From contig DTVI01000517.1 in assembly GCA_012963655.1 (NCBI GenBank), positions 4,740 through 13,988 of the forward strand: a stretch of 9,249 bases of DNA, in the 5' to 3' direction. The position numbers and the translations under genes are program-made. Positions 1 to 5,458 of the stretch are shown here, piece by piece. Below the pieces are notes generated by a model. The model saw only the letters and a program-made list of their open reading frames with translations, made no database searches and was not told the origin of the DNA. The stretch's first letter is position 1. Each line of letters opens with the position of its first letter. This stretch comes from Sulfurimonas sp. (GTDB lineage Bacteria; Campylobacterota; Campylobacteria; Campylobacterales; Sulfurimonadaceae).

Positions 1-38
1 TGGGTAAGGCAAGCTTCTTAAAGATAGAAGTAAGATGA
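1..38 (+). CDS. Possible 3' end of an upstream gene (partial)
   Basis: Reading from base 3, codons give GKASFLKIEVR and a TGA stop at 36-38. This looks like a beta-strand-rich protein end, but eleven residues are too few to identify a family. The other two plus frames stop sooner (TAA at 5-7 and at 19-21), so the window could also begin in non-coding DNA. A 6-bp hairpin (GAAGTA 27-32 with TACTTC 39-44, six-base loop) spans the stop codon but is not followed by a T-run. Confidence 0.25.
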   Translation, partial: GKASFLKIEVR

Positions 39-89
39 TACTTCCTATTATTAAATCAAAAATACTAAAATCCATTTTTATCCTGCTAG

Positions 90-174
90 AAATTGGTCTT
101 GGCCATTAGCTTTGGCCTTAGGCAATGCCTTATTTAGGCTATCAATTTTGTTTAAGCCTTAGGGGCTTTTTTTT
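90..174 (+). promoter_or_regulatory. Candidate structured leader RNA or small RNA ending in a terminator
   Basis: AAATTGGT (90-97) can pair with ATCAATTT (141-148) over eight positions including one G-U, closing a domain. Inside it, segments alternate in complementarity: GCCT 115-118, AGGC 120-123, GCCT 127-130, AGGC 136-139. AGGCT at 136-140 can also pair with AGCCT at 155-159, which is the left arm of the terminator at 154-174. Overlapping, mutually exclusive pairings ahead of a terminator are typical of riboswitches and attenuators. I recognise no known riboswitch class. It could equally be an sRNA or the 3' UTR of an upstream gene, and GCCT-type words are short enough to recur by chance. 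Confidence 0.3.
154..174 (+). terminator. Intrinsic terminator upstream of the DAHP synthase gene
   Basis: AAGCC (154-158) and GGCTT (164-168) form a 5-bp stem around a TTAGG loop, and the run of eight T at 167-174 follows directly. The stem is short, but the T-run is the best on this strand. It ends either an upstream transcript or, if the leader is cotranscribed with the gene starting at 305, prematurely terminates that mRNA. Confidence 0.5.
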
Positions 175-193
175 ATGGGGAATTATACACATA

Positions 194-220
194 TTAGCAT
201 AAAAGAAGCTTTTATGCTAA
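194..220 (+). repeat. Perfect 12-bp inverted repeat (hairpin or operator) in the DAHP synthase leader
   Basis: TTAGCATAAAAG (194-205) and CTTTTATGCTAA (209-220) are exact reverse complements around a three-base AAG loop. No T-run follows, so it is not a simple terminator. It lies 84 bases before the start codon at 305. The right arm has alternatives: GCTAAA (216-221) matches TTTAGC (233-238), and CTAAAGCT (217-224) matches AGCTTTAG (251-258). It may be a protein-binding operator or part of a switching RNA. Confidence 0.6.
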
Positions 221-304
221 AGCTAGTCTGCGTTTAGCCTTATTTTAGGAAGCTTTAGATAGTATTTGCGCCATATAAATTACTTAAAACATTATGAGGT
301 ATAC

Positions 305-1657
305 ATGAGCACTTGGAATCCATCAAGCTGGAGAGATTTTCCAATCAAACAGCAACCAACTTATTCAGACGCAGACCATCTTAAACGTGTTACACAAAAA
401 CTTAGAGAACTACCACCATTAGTCTTTGCTGGTGAAGTTCGTTCATTAAAAAAACAATTTTCAGATGTTGTTGAGGGTAAGGCCTTTTTACTTCAAGGTG
501 GAGACTGTGCAGAAAGCTTTAGCGAATTTAGAGCTGATAACATTCGTGATACTTTTAAGGCAATGATGCAAATGGCCGTTGTTATGACCTTTGCTGGTTC
601 ATCTCCTGTTATAAAAGTTGGTCGTATGGGTGGACAATTTGCTAAGCCACGTTCTTCAGACTTTGAAGAAATAAATGGTGTTAAGTTACCTTCATACAGA
701 GGTGATATTATTAATGGTGTAGACTTTACGGAAGAAGCGCGTATTCCTAATCCTGATAGAATGATTCAAGCTTATAATCAATCTTCTTCAACATTAAATC
801 TTTTACGTGCCTTTGCTAATGGTGGTCTTGCGGACTTATCTGAGGTAAATCGCTGGAACTTGGATTTTGTTAAAGACTCTCCTTTAAAAGAAAAGTATGA
901 AGATATGGCAAACCGTATACATGAATCTCTTTCTTTTATGGAAGCCTGTGGCGTTAGCTCAAAAAATTACCGTACTCTAAGAGAAACAGATTTTTATACC
1001 TCTCATGAAGCCCTTCTTTTAGAATATGAAGAAGCCTTTACTCGTCAAGATTCTATTACAGGTGACTGGTATGATACATCAGCACATATGTTATGGATTG
1101 GTGACAGAACACGTGGCTTAGATGAGGCACATATAGAATTTATGCGTGGAATCAAAAACCCTATAGGTGTTAAAGCTGGTCCTACTATGGAAGCTGATGA
1201 ACTAATTAAGCTTATTGACGCAGTAAATCCTGAAAATGAATCAGGACGTTTAAATGTTATTGTAAGAATGGGTGCGGATAAGGTAGGAGATCATTTACCT
1301 GCATTAATTCGTGCGGTTGAGCGTGAAGGTAAAAAAGTGCTATGGTCATGTGATCCTATGCACGGAAATACTATCAAATCATCTACAGGATATAAGACAC
1401 GTCCAGTTGAAGCTGTTCTTGGGGAAATGAAAAACTTCTTTGCTGTGCATAAGTCAGAAGGTACTTATGGTGGTGGTGTTCATTTAGAGATGACAGGTAA
1501 GAATGTAACTGAATGTACGGGTGGTGCTTTTAATATCTCTGATGAAGATCTTAAGTCTCGTTACCACACACATTGTGATCCACGTTTAAATGCTGACCAA
1601 GCACTTGAACTTGCTTTCTTAATAGCTGATTCTTTAAAAGATGCAAAACAAGCGTAA
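305..1657 (+). CDS. aroG: Class II 3-deoxy-7-phosphoheptulonate (DAHP) synthase
   Basis: Condenses phosphoenolpyruvate with erythrose 4-phosphate to make DAHP, the entry step of the shikimate pathway to aromatic amino acids, in the cytoplasm. The 450-residue protein is full length for the class II (plant/Mycobacterium-type) family. LLQGGDCAESF gives metal ligand Cys68, DPMHGNT gives His353, VHLEMTG gives Glu395 and HCDPRLN gives Asp425. The last three keep the same spacing as the known ligands of the M. tuberculosis enzyme. RIPNPDR and IGDRTRGLDEAH are further family signatures. An in-frame TTG at 266 would add 13 residues, but the ATG at 305 has GAGGT four bases upstream and gives the usual MSTWNPSSW start. 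The gene is monocistronic and convergent with pilT. The structured leader may regulate it. The family is certain; the symbol varies between genomes. Confidence 0.96.
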   Translation: MSTWNPSSWRDFPIKQQPTYSDADHLKRVTQKLRELPPLVFAGEVRSLKKQFSDVVEGKAFLLQGGDCAESFSEFRADNIRDTFKAMMQMAVVMTFAGSSPVIKVGRMGGQFAKPRSSDFEEINGVKLPSYRGDIINGVDFTEEARIPNPDRMIQAYNQSSSTLNLLRAFANGGLADLSEVNRWNLDFVKDSPLKEKYEDMANRIHESLSFMEACGVSSKNYRTLRETDFYTSHEALLLEYEEAFTRQDSITGDWYDTSAHMLWIGDRTRGLDEAHIEFMRGIKNPIGVKAGPTMEADELIKLIDAVNPENESGRLNVIVRMGADKVGDHLPALIRAVEREGKKVLWSCDPMHGNTIKSSTGYKTRPVEAVLGEMKNFFAVHKSEGTYGGGVHLEMTGKNVTECTGGAFNISDEDLKSRYHTHCDPRLNADQALELAFLIADSLKDAKQA

Positions 1658-1661
1658 GCGC

Positions 1662-1686
1662 TTTCACCCAGTGAAATGTTTCTTTA
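1662..1686 (+). terminator. Candidate terminator just after the DAHP synthase gene
   Basis: TTTCAC (1662-1667) and GTGAAA (1671-1676) form a perfect 6-bp stem with a CCA loop, followed by the T-rich TGTTTCTTT. A second small hairpin, AGCG-TAAG-CGCT (1651-1662), overlaps the stop codon. The T-run is interrupted, so strength is uncertain. Confidence 0.4.
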
Positions 1687-1708
1687 GAAAGCAATAAGAA
1701 CTTCTTTT

Positions 1709-1736
1709 CTCATGGCTTAGGTCATGAGTCCTCTTC
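1709..1736 (+). terminator. Second candidate hairpin/terminator after the DAHP synthase gene
   Basis: CTCATGGC (1709-1716) pairs with GTCATGAG (1721-1728) over eight positions including one G-U around a TTAG loop. TCCTCTTC follows, which is only moderately T-rich. It is a plausible backup terminator between the convergent genes. The rest of 1737-1800 shows nothing I can name. Confidence 0.35.
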
Positions 1737-1800
1737 TAACAATCAACAATACATAATATTTTTATTTTAGAGCTACCAAGATTTGAAAAAATGAAGGGTA

Positions 1801-1833
1801 TTAAAAAAGAATAGACCGCTCAAAGCGATCTAT
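1801..1833 (-). terminator. Intrinsic terminator of the pilT transcript
   Basis: On the minus strand, ATAGATCGCT (1833-1824) pairs with AGCGGTCTAT (1820-1811) as a 10-bp stem with one G-U and a TTG loop. TCTTTTTTAA (1810-1801) follows at once. It starts 24 bases past the pilT stop. On the plus strand the hairpin lacks a T-run, so it should act in one direction only. Confidence 0.82.
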
Positions 1834-1856
1834 AAAGAGATAAGGCTAAAGAAGTT

Positions 1857-2921
1857 TTACAAATTTTGAATTGCTTTTATAAGTTCATCAGGACGATTTG
1901 AATATTGAATAGCTGAGTCTTTAGAAATTACTTTTTGACGAACATACTCAACAAGTTCTTGTGTTTGTGTCACCATTCCTGTAGCGTTTTGGTTTAACTG
2001 CATTTGAGAATAAAGTTGGTGAACCTTATCTTCACGAATAAGGTTTTTAATAGCAGGGTTCGTAATCATAATCTCTTGAGCCGCCACACGACCACCACCT
2101 AGACGAGGAAGTAAGGCTTGTGAAACAACAGCAACTAATGAAGTAGCAAGTTGAGCCCTTACCTGAGGTTGCTCTTCACCTGAGAAAACATCAATAATAC
2201 GGTTAATAGTTTCAGGTGCAGAGTTTGTATGTAGGGTTCCAAATACCAAGTGACCTGTTTCTGCAGCGGTTAAGGCCGCTCCAATAGTTTCGTGATCACG
2301 CATTTCCCCAATTAGGATAATGTCAGGGTCTTCACGCATAGCAAACTTAAGGGCTGATCCAAATGAACGTGTATCTGTTCCTACATTTCTATGTGAAAAT
2401 AAACATTTTTTATTATCATGCATAAATTCCACAGGATCTTCAACCGTAATAATATGCTTATTTTCGGTTTCATTAATTTCATTTAACATGGCTGCTAGGG
2501 TAGTTGACTTACCTGAGCCTGTTGGTCCTGTGATAAGAATAAGTCCTTTTTCACGTTTAATTAAGTCTTTAAAGATGGGTTTAGCATTAAGCTGATCAAG
2601 TGAAGGAATCTCAATAGGGATAATTCTAAAGGCACAGGCAATATCACCCATGGTACGGTAGTAGTTCGCACGAAAACGTCCAATATCAGGAAGAACAATG
2701 GCAAAATCCAGTTCTAAGGCTTCTTCGAACTCTTTCTTTTGTTTATCCGTTAGGAGGGAATAGGCCATTTCTTCAATAATTGTTCCATCCATTACAGGAA
2801 GGTTTAAAGATACAAGCTTACCATCAATACGAATCTGAGGTTCTGAACGTGATACTAGGTGTAGGTCAGAGGCTTTATAGGCTACTACTGATTTTAAAAG
2901 TTTTCGAATGTCTAAACTCAT
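1857..2921 (-). CDS. pilT: Type IV pilus retraction ATPase PilT
   Basis: Hexameric secretion-type ATPase at the cytoplasmic base of the type IV pilus that powers retraction, and so twitching, surface attachment and often DNA uptake. The 354-residue protein has an N-terminal PAS-like domain (about 1-110) and a RecA-like domain. Walker A is GPTGSGKST (132-140), the Asp-box region is around VEDPVEF (160-166), Walker B is IILIGEMRD (201-209, Glu206) and the His box is HLVFGTLHT (224-232). AIKNLIRE (290-297) is the C-terminal helix motif that separates PilT from PilB/GspE. The ATG at 2921 has AAGGA eight bases upstream and gives the standard short PilT start; an in-frame start at 2984 would overlap the upstream gene. 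It lies 22 bases after the ArsC-family gene, so the two are probably cotranscribed. No other pilus gene is in the window. Confidence 0.95.
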   Translation of the reverse strand: MSLDIRKLLKSVVAYKASDLHLVSRSEPQIRIDGKLVSLNLPVMDGTIIEEMAYSLLTDKQKKEFEEALELDFAIVLPDIGRFRANYYRTMGDIACAFRIIPIEIPSLDQLNAKPIFKDLIKREKGLILITGPTGSGKSTTLAAMLNEINETENKHIITVEDPVEFMHDNKKCLFSHRNVGTDTRSFGSALKFAMREDPDIILIGEMRDHETIGAALTAAETGHLVFGTLHTNSAPETINRIIDVFSGEEQPQVRAQLATSLVAVVSQALLPRLGGGRVAAQEIMITNPAIKNLIREDKVHQLYSQMQLNQNATGMVTQTQELVEYVRQKVISKDSAIQYSNRPDELIKAIQNL

Positions 2922-2943
2922 GTTTATAATCCTTATAGGGTAA

Positions 2944-3288
2944 TTACAATAATTCTTTTGTATAAATATCTTCATTAAAGGCACAAAGAACTTTGTTATT
3001 ACTATATTCTATCACAGGTCTTTTAACTAACATATTTTCTTTAGCTAGCCAAGATAGCTTTTGCTCATCATTAAGGTCTAAATCCTTAAGTTTGAGTGTA
3101 CGGTAGGTTGTTCCACGGGTATTAAAAAGTTGTTTCATTTCTACACTTTTAAGCCATGTTTGTATCTTGTCTTGTGAAACGGGGTCTGTTTTGAAGTCTT
3201 GTAAACTGTATTCAAGCTCATTAGCCTTTAAAAACTTTATGGCTTTTTTGACGCTGTCACAGTTCTTTATTCCATATACTTTAATAAT
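2944..3288 (-). CDS. ArsC/Spx-family (YffB-like) thioredoxin-fold protein, apparent ATT start
   Basis: Small thioredoxin-fold protein of the ArsC/Spx superfamily, 114 residues if started at 3288. It opens with IKVYGIKNCDSVKKA, placing Cys10 where arsenate reductase and YffB have their reactive cysteine, and RPVIEY near the end is the family's conserved RP motif. The first in-frame ATG is at residue 51 (3138); starting there would drop the cysteine and half the fold. Upstream of the conserved region there is no in-frame ATG, GTG or TTG before a stop. Two ATT codons stand at 3288-3283, with AAGGA (3299-3295) six bases before the first. I therefore infer an ATT start, or a recent ATG-to-ATT change or sequencing error. 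Real arsenate reduction cannot be claimed: many family members have unknown roles. Homologues sit near DAHP synthase in Campylobacter, as I recall. Confidence 0.85.
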   Translation of the reverse strand: MIKVYGIKNCDSVKKAIKFLKANELEYSLQDFKTDPVSQDKIQTWLKSVEMKQLFNTRGTTYRTLKLKDLDLNDEQKLSWLAKENMLVKRPVIEYSNNKVLCAFNEDIYTKELL

Positions 3289-3294
3289 GGTATA

Positions 3295-3299
3295 TCCTT
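3295..3299 (-). promoter_or_regulatory. Ribosome binding site supporting an ATT start
   Basis: AAGGA on the minus strand, six bases before the ATT at 3288-3286. It is as good as the sites of the ATG-started genes here and is the main reason to place the ArsC-family start at 3288. Confidence 0.6.
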
Positions 3300-3308
3300 T
3301 TTCTTAAA

Positions 3309-3320
3309 GCGACTAGTCGC
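3309..3320. repeat. 12-bp perfect palindrome upstream of the ArsC-family gene
   Basis: GCGACTAGTCGC is its own reverse complement. It lies 21 bases before the ATT start of the ArsC-family gene and is GC-rich against an AT-rich background. It may be a dimer-binding operator, or an RNA hairpin (GCGA-CTAG-TCGC) in the transcript leader. No known regulator site matches that I can name. Confidence 0.4.
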
Positions 3321-3365
3321 GTGAGCACTCTGCTGAAGATCTAATCTTGGATGTATTCAAGTTTT

Positions 3366-3382
3366 AATAAAACCTTTTTATT
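3366..3382. repeat. AT-rich inverted repeat downstream of gatC
   Basis: AATAAAA (3366-3372) and TTTTATT (3376-3382) are exact reverse complements with a CCT loop. Composed only of A and T, it is a weak hairpin. It may assist termination of gatC together with the element at 3387-3403. Confidence 0.3.
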
Positions 3383-3386
3383 TTGT

Positions 3387-3403
3387 AAAAATAGCTACAG
3401 CTA
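3387..3403 (-). terminator. Weak terminator-like hairpin after gatC
   Basis: On the minus strand TAGC (3403-3400) and GCTA (3395-3392) form a 4-bp stem with a TGTA loop, followed by TTTTT (3391-3387). The stem is short, so read-through into the ArsC-family gene and pilT is likely. Confidence 0.3.
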
Positions 3404-3425
3404 GTTGTGAGAATTAATAATAATA

Positions 3426-3716
3426 TTACTCGATAATTTTTGGAACAATAAAAAAGTCATCTTCACTTAAGGGTGCATTTTTGATTATAGACTGTGAAAC
3501 CTCTTCTGCTGATGAAGGCTTGTCCTCACGCAACTGAGTACCCTTGTCTGTCATAGCAAAGGTAGGATCCATCTCTGTTGTATCAAGCTCTGATAAGTTG
3601 TCAACAAAGGATACGATTTCACTGAGTTGTGAAATTATTTCTTCACGTTTGTCGGGGGCTATTTCAAGATAAGACAATTTTTCTAACTTGCTTAATAATG
3701 CGTCATCAATTTGCAT
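3426..3716 (-). CDS. gatC: Asp-tRNA(Asn)/Glu-tRNA(Gln) amidotransferase subunit C
   Basis: Small linker subunit of GatCAB, which converts mischarged Glu-tRNA(Gln) and Asp-tRNA(Asn) to the correct amide forms using glutamine; GatC wraps around and joins GatA and GatB. The 96-residue length is typical. LEKLSYLEI (residues 12-20) followed by a helical QLSEIVSFVDNLSELDT segment and MDPTF is the characteristic N-terminal half, and RED-KPS followed by NAPLSEDDFFIVPKIIE is the classic C-terminal signature. The ATG at 3716 has AAGGA five bases upstream. gatA and gatB are not in the window, as expected for Campylobacterota, where the three genes are usually dispersed. A TACAAT box at 3771-3766 is a likely promoter. 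Confidence 0.95.
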   Translation of the reverse strand: MQIDDALLSKLEKLSYLEIAPDKREEIISQLSEIVSFVDNLSELDTTEMDPTFAMTDKGTQLREDKPSSAEEVSQSIIKNAPLSEDDFFIVPKIIE

Positions 3717-3765
3717 TTAATTCCTTGTTTAGGGTTTTTCGAGGCCCCTTTAATAAATTAGCGTG

Positions 3766-3771
3766 ATTGTA
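3766..3771 (-). promoter_or_regulatory. Likely -10 box of the gatC promoter
   Basis: TACAAT on the minus strand, within TTTTGTTACAATCACGC. This would place the transcript start near 3759 and give gatC a 5' UTR of roughly 43 bases. Campylobacterota promoters rarely have a good -35 box, and none is seen here. Confidence 0.45.
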
Positions 3772-3784
3772 ACAAAATAATACT

Positions 3785-3810
3785 AAGTAATTTCTACTTT
3801 TAAGTTACTT
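3785..3810. repeat. Spaced inverted repeat in the divergent promoter region
   Basis: AAGTAA (3785-3790) and TTACTT (3805-3810) are reverse complements separated by 14 bases, between the two divergent -10 boxes. It could be a shared operator, but the arms are short and AT-rich, so chance is a real alternative. Confidence 0.25.
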
Positions 3811-3833
3811 TGGCCCTCTTTTAATTTTAATAA

Positions 3834-3844
3834 GATAATATAAC
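3834..3844 (+). promoter_or_regulatory. Likely -10 region for cluster A
   Basis: GATAATATAAC contains overlapping -10-like hexamers (GATAAT 3834-3839; TATAAC 3839-3844), preceded by a T-rich tract as is usual in Campylobacterota promoters. The start codon is at 3875, leaving a short leader with AAGGA at 3864-3868. Confidence 0.45.
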
Positions 3845-3874
3845 ACCATTATTTATTCAACCTAAGGAAGCAAA

Positions 3875-4471
3875 GTGAGCTTAAAAGAAAATATTGATAT
3901 GGTAAAAGAAGAACTAAACCAAGAAGAAAAACTTTTTGAATCGGCTGTAAAAATAGAACGTTTCGTTAAAACATATAAGATGCCTCTTATCAGCATTTTT
4001 GGTGCAATTTTGTTTGTTATTCTTGGAGATAGTGTATACCAAGCTAATTTGGCGAGTGCTAAAACGGCTTCTAATGATGCTTATACCTTACTTTTAAAAG
4101 ATCCAAGTGATGCAAAGGCTGCAAGTGTATTAGAAGATAATAATCCTTCTCTTTATAATGCATGGAAGTTACAAATAGCCTTAAAAGACAAAGATATAAA
4201 AGCACTTGAATCTCTTAAAATATCATCATCTGATATTGTGGCAGACTTAGCTTCTTATGAACTTGCTACTATACAAAAAGATAAGGCTGCACTTAATGAA
4301 TATAGCCTTGAACAAGACGCAGTTTTAAAAGACTTAGCTATTTTAAATGAGGCTGTTTTATTAATGAAAGAAGGAAAGATAGAAGAAGCTCATACTCGTT
4401 TAAAAATGATTGACACAAGATCTCCTTTACATAAAACAGTAAATTTATTAGAACATTACGGAGTAAAGTAA
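3875..4471 (+). CDS. Membrane-anchored helical protein, YfgM-like
   Basis: A 198-residue protein with a cytoplasmic charged N-terminus (about 1-35), one membrane segment (about 36-51, PLISIFGAILFVIL) and a helical, Ala/Leu/Lys-rich periplasmic domain. Its pattern of short helices (for example ALKDKDIKALESLK and ILNEAVLLMKEGKIEEAHTRLKMI) looks like degenerate tetratricopeptide repeats. That is the architecture of YfgM, which in E. coli is a SecYEG-associated protein encoded just before BamB. The next gene here is a beta-propeller-like lipoprotein, so order and architecture both agree. The start is GTG with AAGGA (3864-3868) six bases upstream. The stop codon abuts the next ATG with no gap. The TPR and YfgM assignments are inferences from architecture; no motif proves them. 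Confidence 0.82.
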   Translation: MSLKENIDMVKEELNQEEKLFESAVKIERFVKTYKMPLISIFGAILFVILGDSVYQANLASAKTASNDAYTLLLKDPSDAKAASVLEDNNPSLYNAWKLQIALKDKDIKALESLKISSSDIVADLASYELATIQKDKAALNEYSLEQDAVLKDLAILNEAVLLMKEGKIEEAHTRLKMIDTRSPLHKTVNLLEHYGVK

Positions 4472-5458
4472 ATGCTAAAAGATCTTGTTCTTGTTTTTCT
4501 TATATCTTTATTCTTCATAGGTTGTAGTTCAAAAGAATATTTTAAGCCTGCTGATGTTTTTGATAATATTGATGTAACAGATAGTATGCAAAGTGAGATC
4601 ATTGAAATTAGTGGGGAAAGTGCAACTCTTGAAGATGGAAGTATCATTTCAACTAGGGGTCTAGACCTTACCCGTTTTCCTGAAGGCTTTCGTTTTGTTT
4701 TTAAAAATGATGAATGGGCTATTGGACTTAAGACAGGAGGGGAACTCTTTGCTGTTAAAGATACAAATGAAAGTAAGAGTCTAAAACTTTCTAAGACCAT
4801 TGCTACGGTGTCTCTTAAGGATGACCTCTTAGCCGTTATTTTTGCAGATAATGAGCTTGCCTTATATGAGTTTAGTTCAGGAACCTTGTTATTTAAAGAA
4901 CCTGCTTCAGACTCTACGGCAGTTGATATACGTATTGCTAATCCACGGTTTTTAAATGAACTGGTTCTATTTCCTACTTTAGATGGAAAGATTGTTATTG
5001 TTAATGCTCAGGCTAAAGAACTTGTTCGAACGATTATTGTAAGTTCAGAACAATATTTTAATAATATTATTTATTTTAATGTTGTGGATGATACGCTTTA
5101 CGCGGCAACCCCTTCCAAGATTTACACCCTAGGTGAACATGAAAAACGAGTTGAACTTGAAGCCCGTAACATGGTAGTAAATAAAAAAGGTGTTTGGGTA
5201 GCAACGAAGCAAGGTGAAATAGTCTCTCTTGATCATTCTTTAAATATTTTGAAACGTGTAAAGTTTCCTTTTGCACACTTTTTAGGTTTAGTTGTGGGGG
5301 AAGATATCGTGTATGCCGCTGAAAAACAAGGCTACATTATTGCACTTAAACATGACTTACACTTTAACCTTGTGTATGATTTCGACATAGAAGATGGCTT
5401 CTTTTTTACCTCTGAAGAAGGTTTTTATTACGACGACGTATTTATTAAGCTCTACTAA
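4472..5458 (+). CDS. Lipoprotein with beta-propeller-like repeats, BamB-like
   Basis: A 328-residue exported lipoprotein. A hydrophobic signal (about 5-17) ends in FIGC with the acylated Cys18. Ser at +2 would favour the outer membrane under the E. coli rule. The body repeats strand units ending in patterns such as GGELFAVKD (89-97), DNELALYEF (126-134), DGKIVIVNA (171-179), PSKIYTLG (214-221), QGEIVSLD (247-254) and QGYIIALK (286-293). Units recur about every 35-45 residues, like PQQ/WD-type propeller blades. BamB, the propeller lipoprotein of the outer membrane assembly complex, is the closest functional model, and the YfgM-like gene just upstream supports it. GGAG (4460-4463) lies eight bases before the ATG, and the stop overlaps the next start as TAATG. 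Lipoprotein export is fairly secure; the Bam role is an inference. Confidence 0.85.
   Translation: MLKDLVLVFLISLFFIGCSSKEYFKPADVFDNIDVTDSMQSEIIEISGESATLEDGSIISTRGLDLTRFPEGFRFVFKNDEWAIGLKTGGELFAVKDTNESKSLKLSKTIATVSLKDDLLAVIFADNELALYEFSSGTLLFKEPASDSTAVDIRIANPRFLNELVLFPTLDGKIVIVNAQAKELVRTIIVSSEQYFNNIIYFNVVDDTLYAATPSKIYTLGEHEKRVELEARNMVVNKKGVWVATKQGEIVSLDHSLNILKRVKFPFAHFLGLVVGEDIVYAAEKQGYIIALKHDLHFNLVYDFDIEDGFFFTSEEGFYYDDVFIKLY

Noticed and set aside
175..237. 20-codon ORF in the DAHP synthase leader, a possible leader peptide
   Set aside because: It has no ribosome binding site (a T-run precedes it) and no run of Phe, Tyr or Trp codons, so an attenuation peptide is not supported.
266..304. In-frame TTG giving a 13-residue longer DAHP synthase
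   Set aside because: The ATG at 305 has a good ribosome binding site and matches the family's usual N-terminus.
2320..2595. Plus-strand ORF of 91 codons inside pilT
   Set aside because: It lies antisense to the highly conserved PilT Walker A to Walker B region and resembles no protein family.
3289..3425. Possible tRNA in the gatC-arsC gap, suggested by several short stems
   Set aside because: No cloverleaf with a T-loop GTTCRA-type motif and acceptor stem could be assembled on either strand.
4456..4800. Minus-strand ORF of 114 codons opposite the lipoprotein gene
   Set aside because: It is rich in Ser, Leu and Arg, as expected from the reverse strand of a coding region, and has no fitting ribosome binding site or operon context.
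5076..5276. Minus-strand ORF of 66 codons opposite the lipoprotein gene
   Set aside because: It is a short antisense shadow of a convincing gene, with no recognisable motif.
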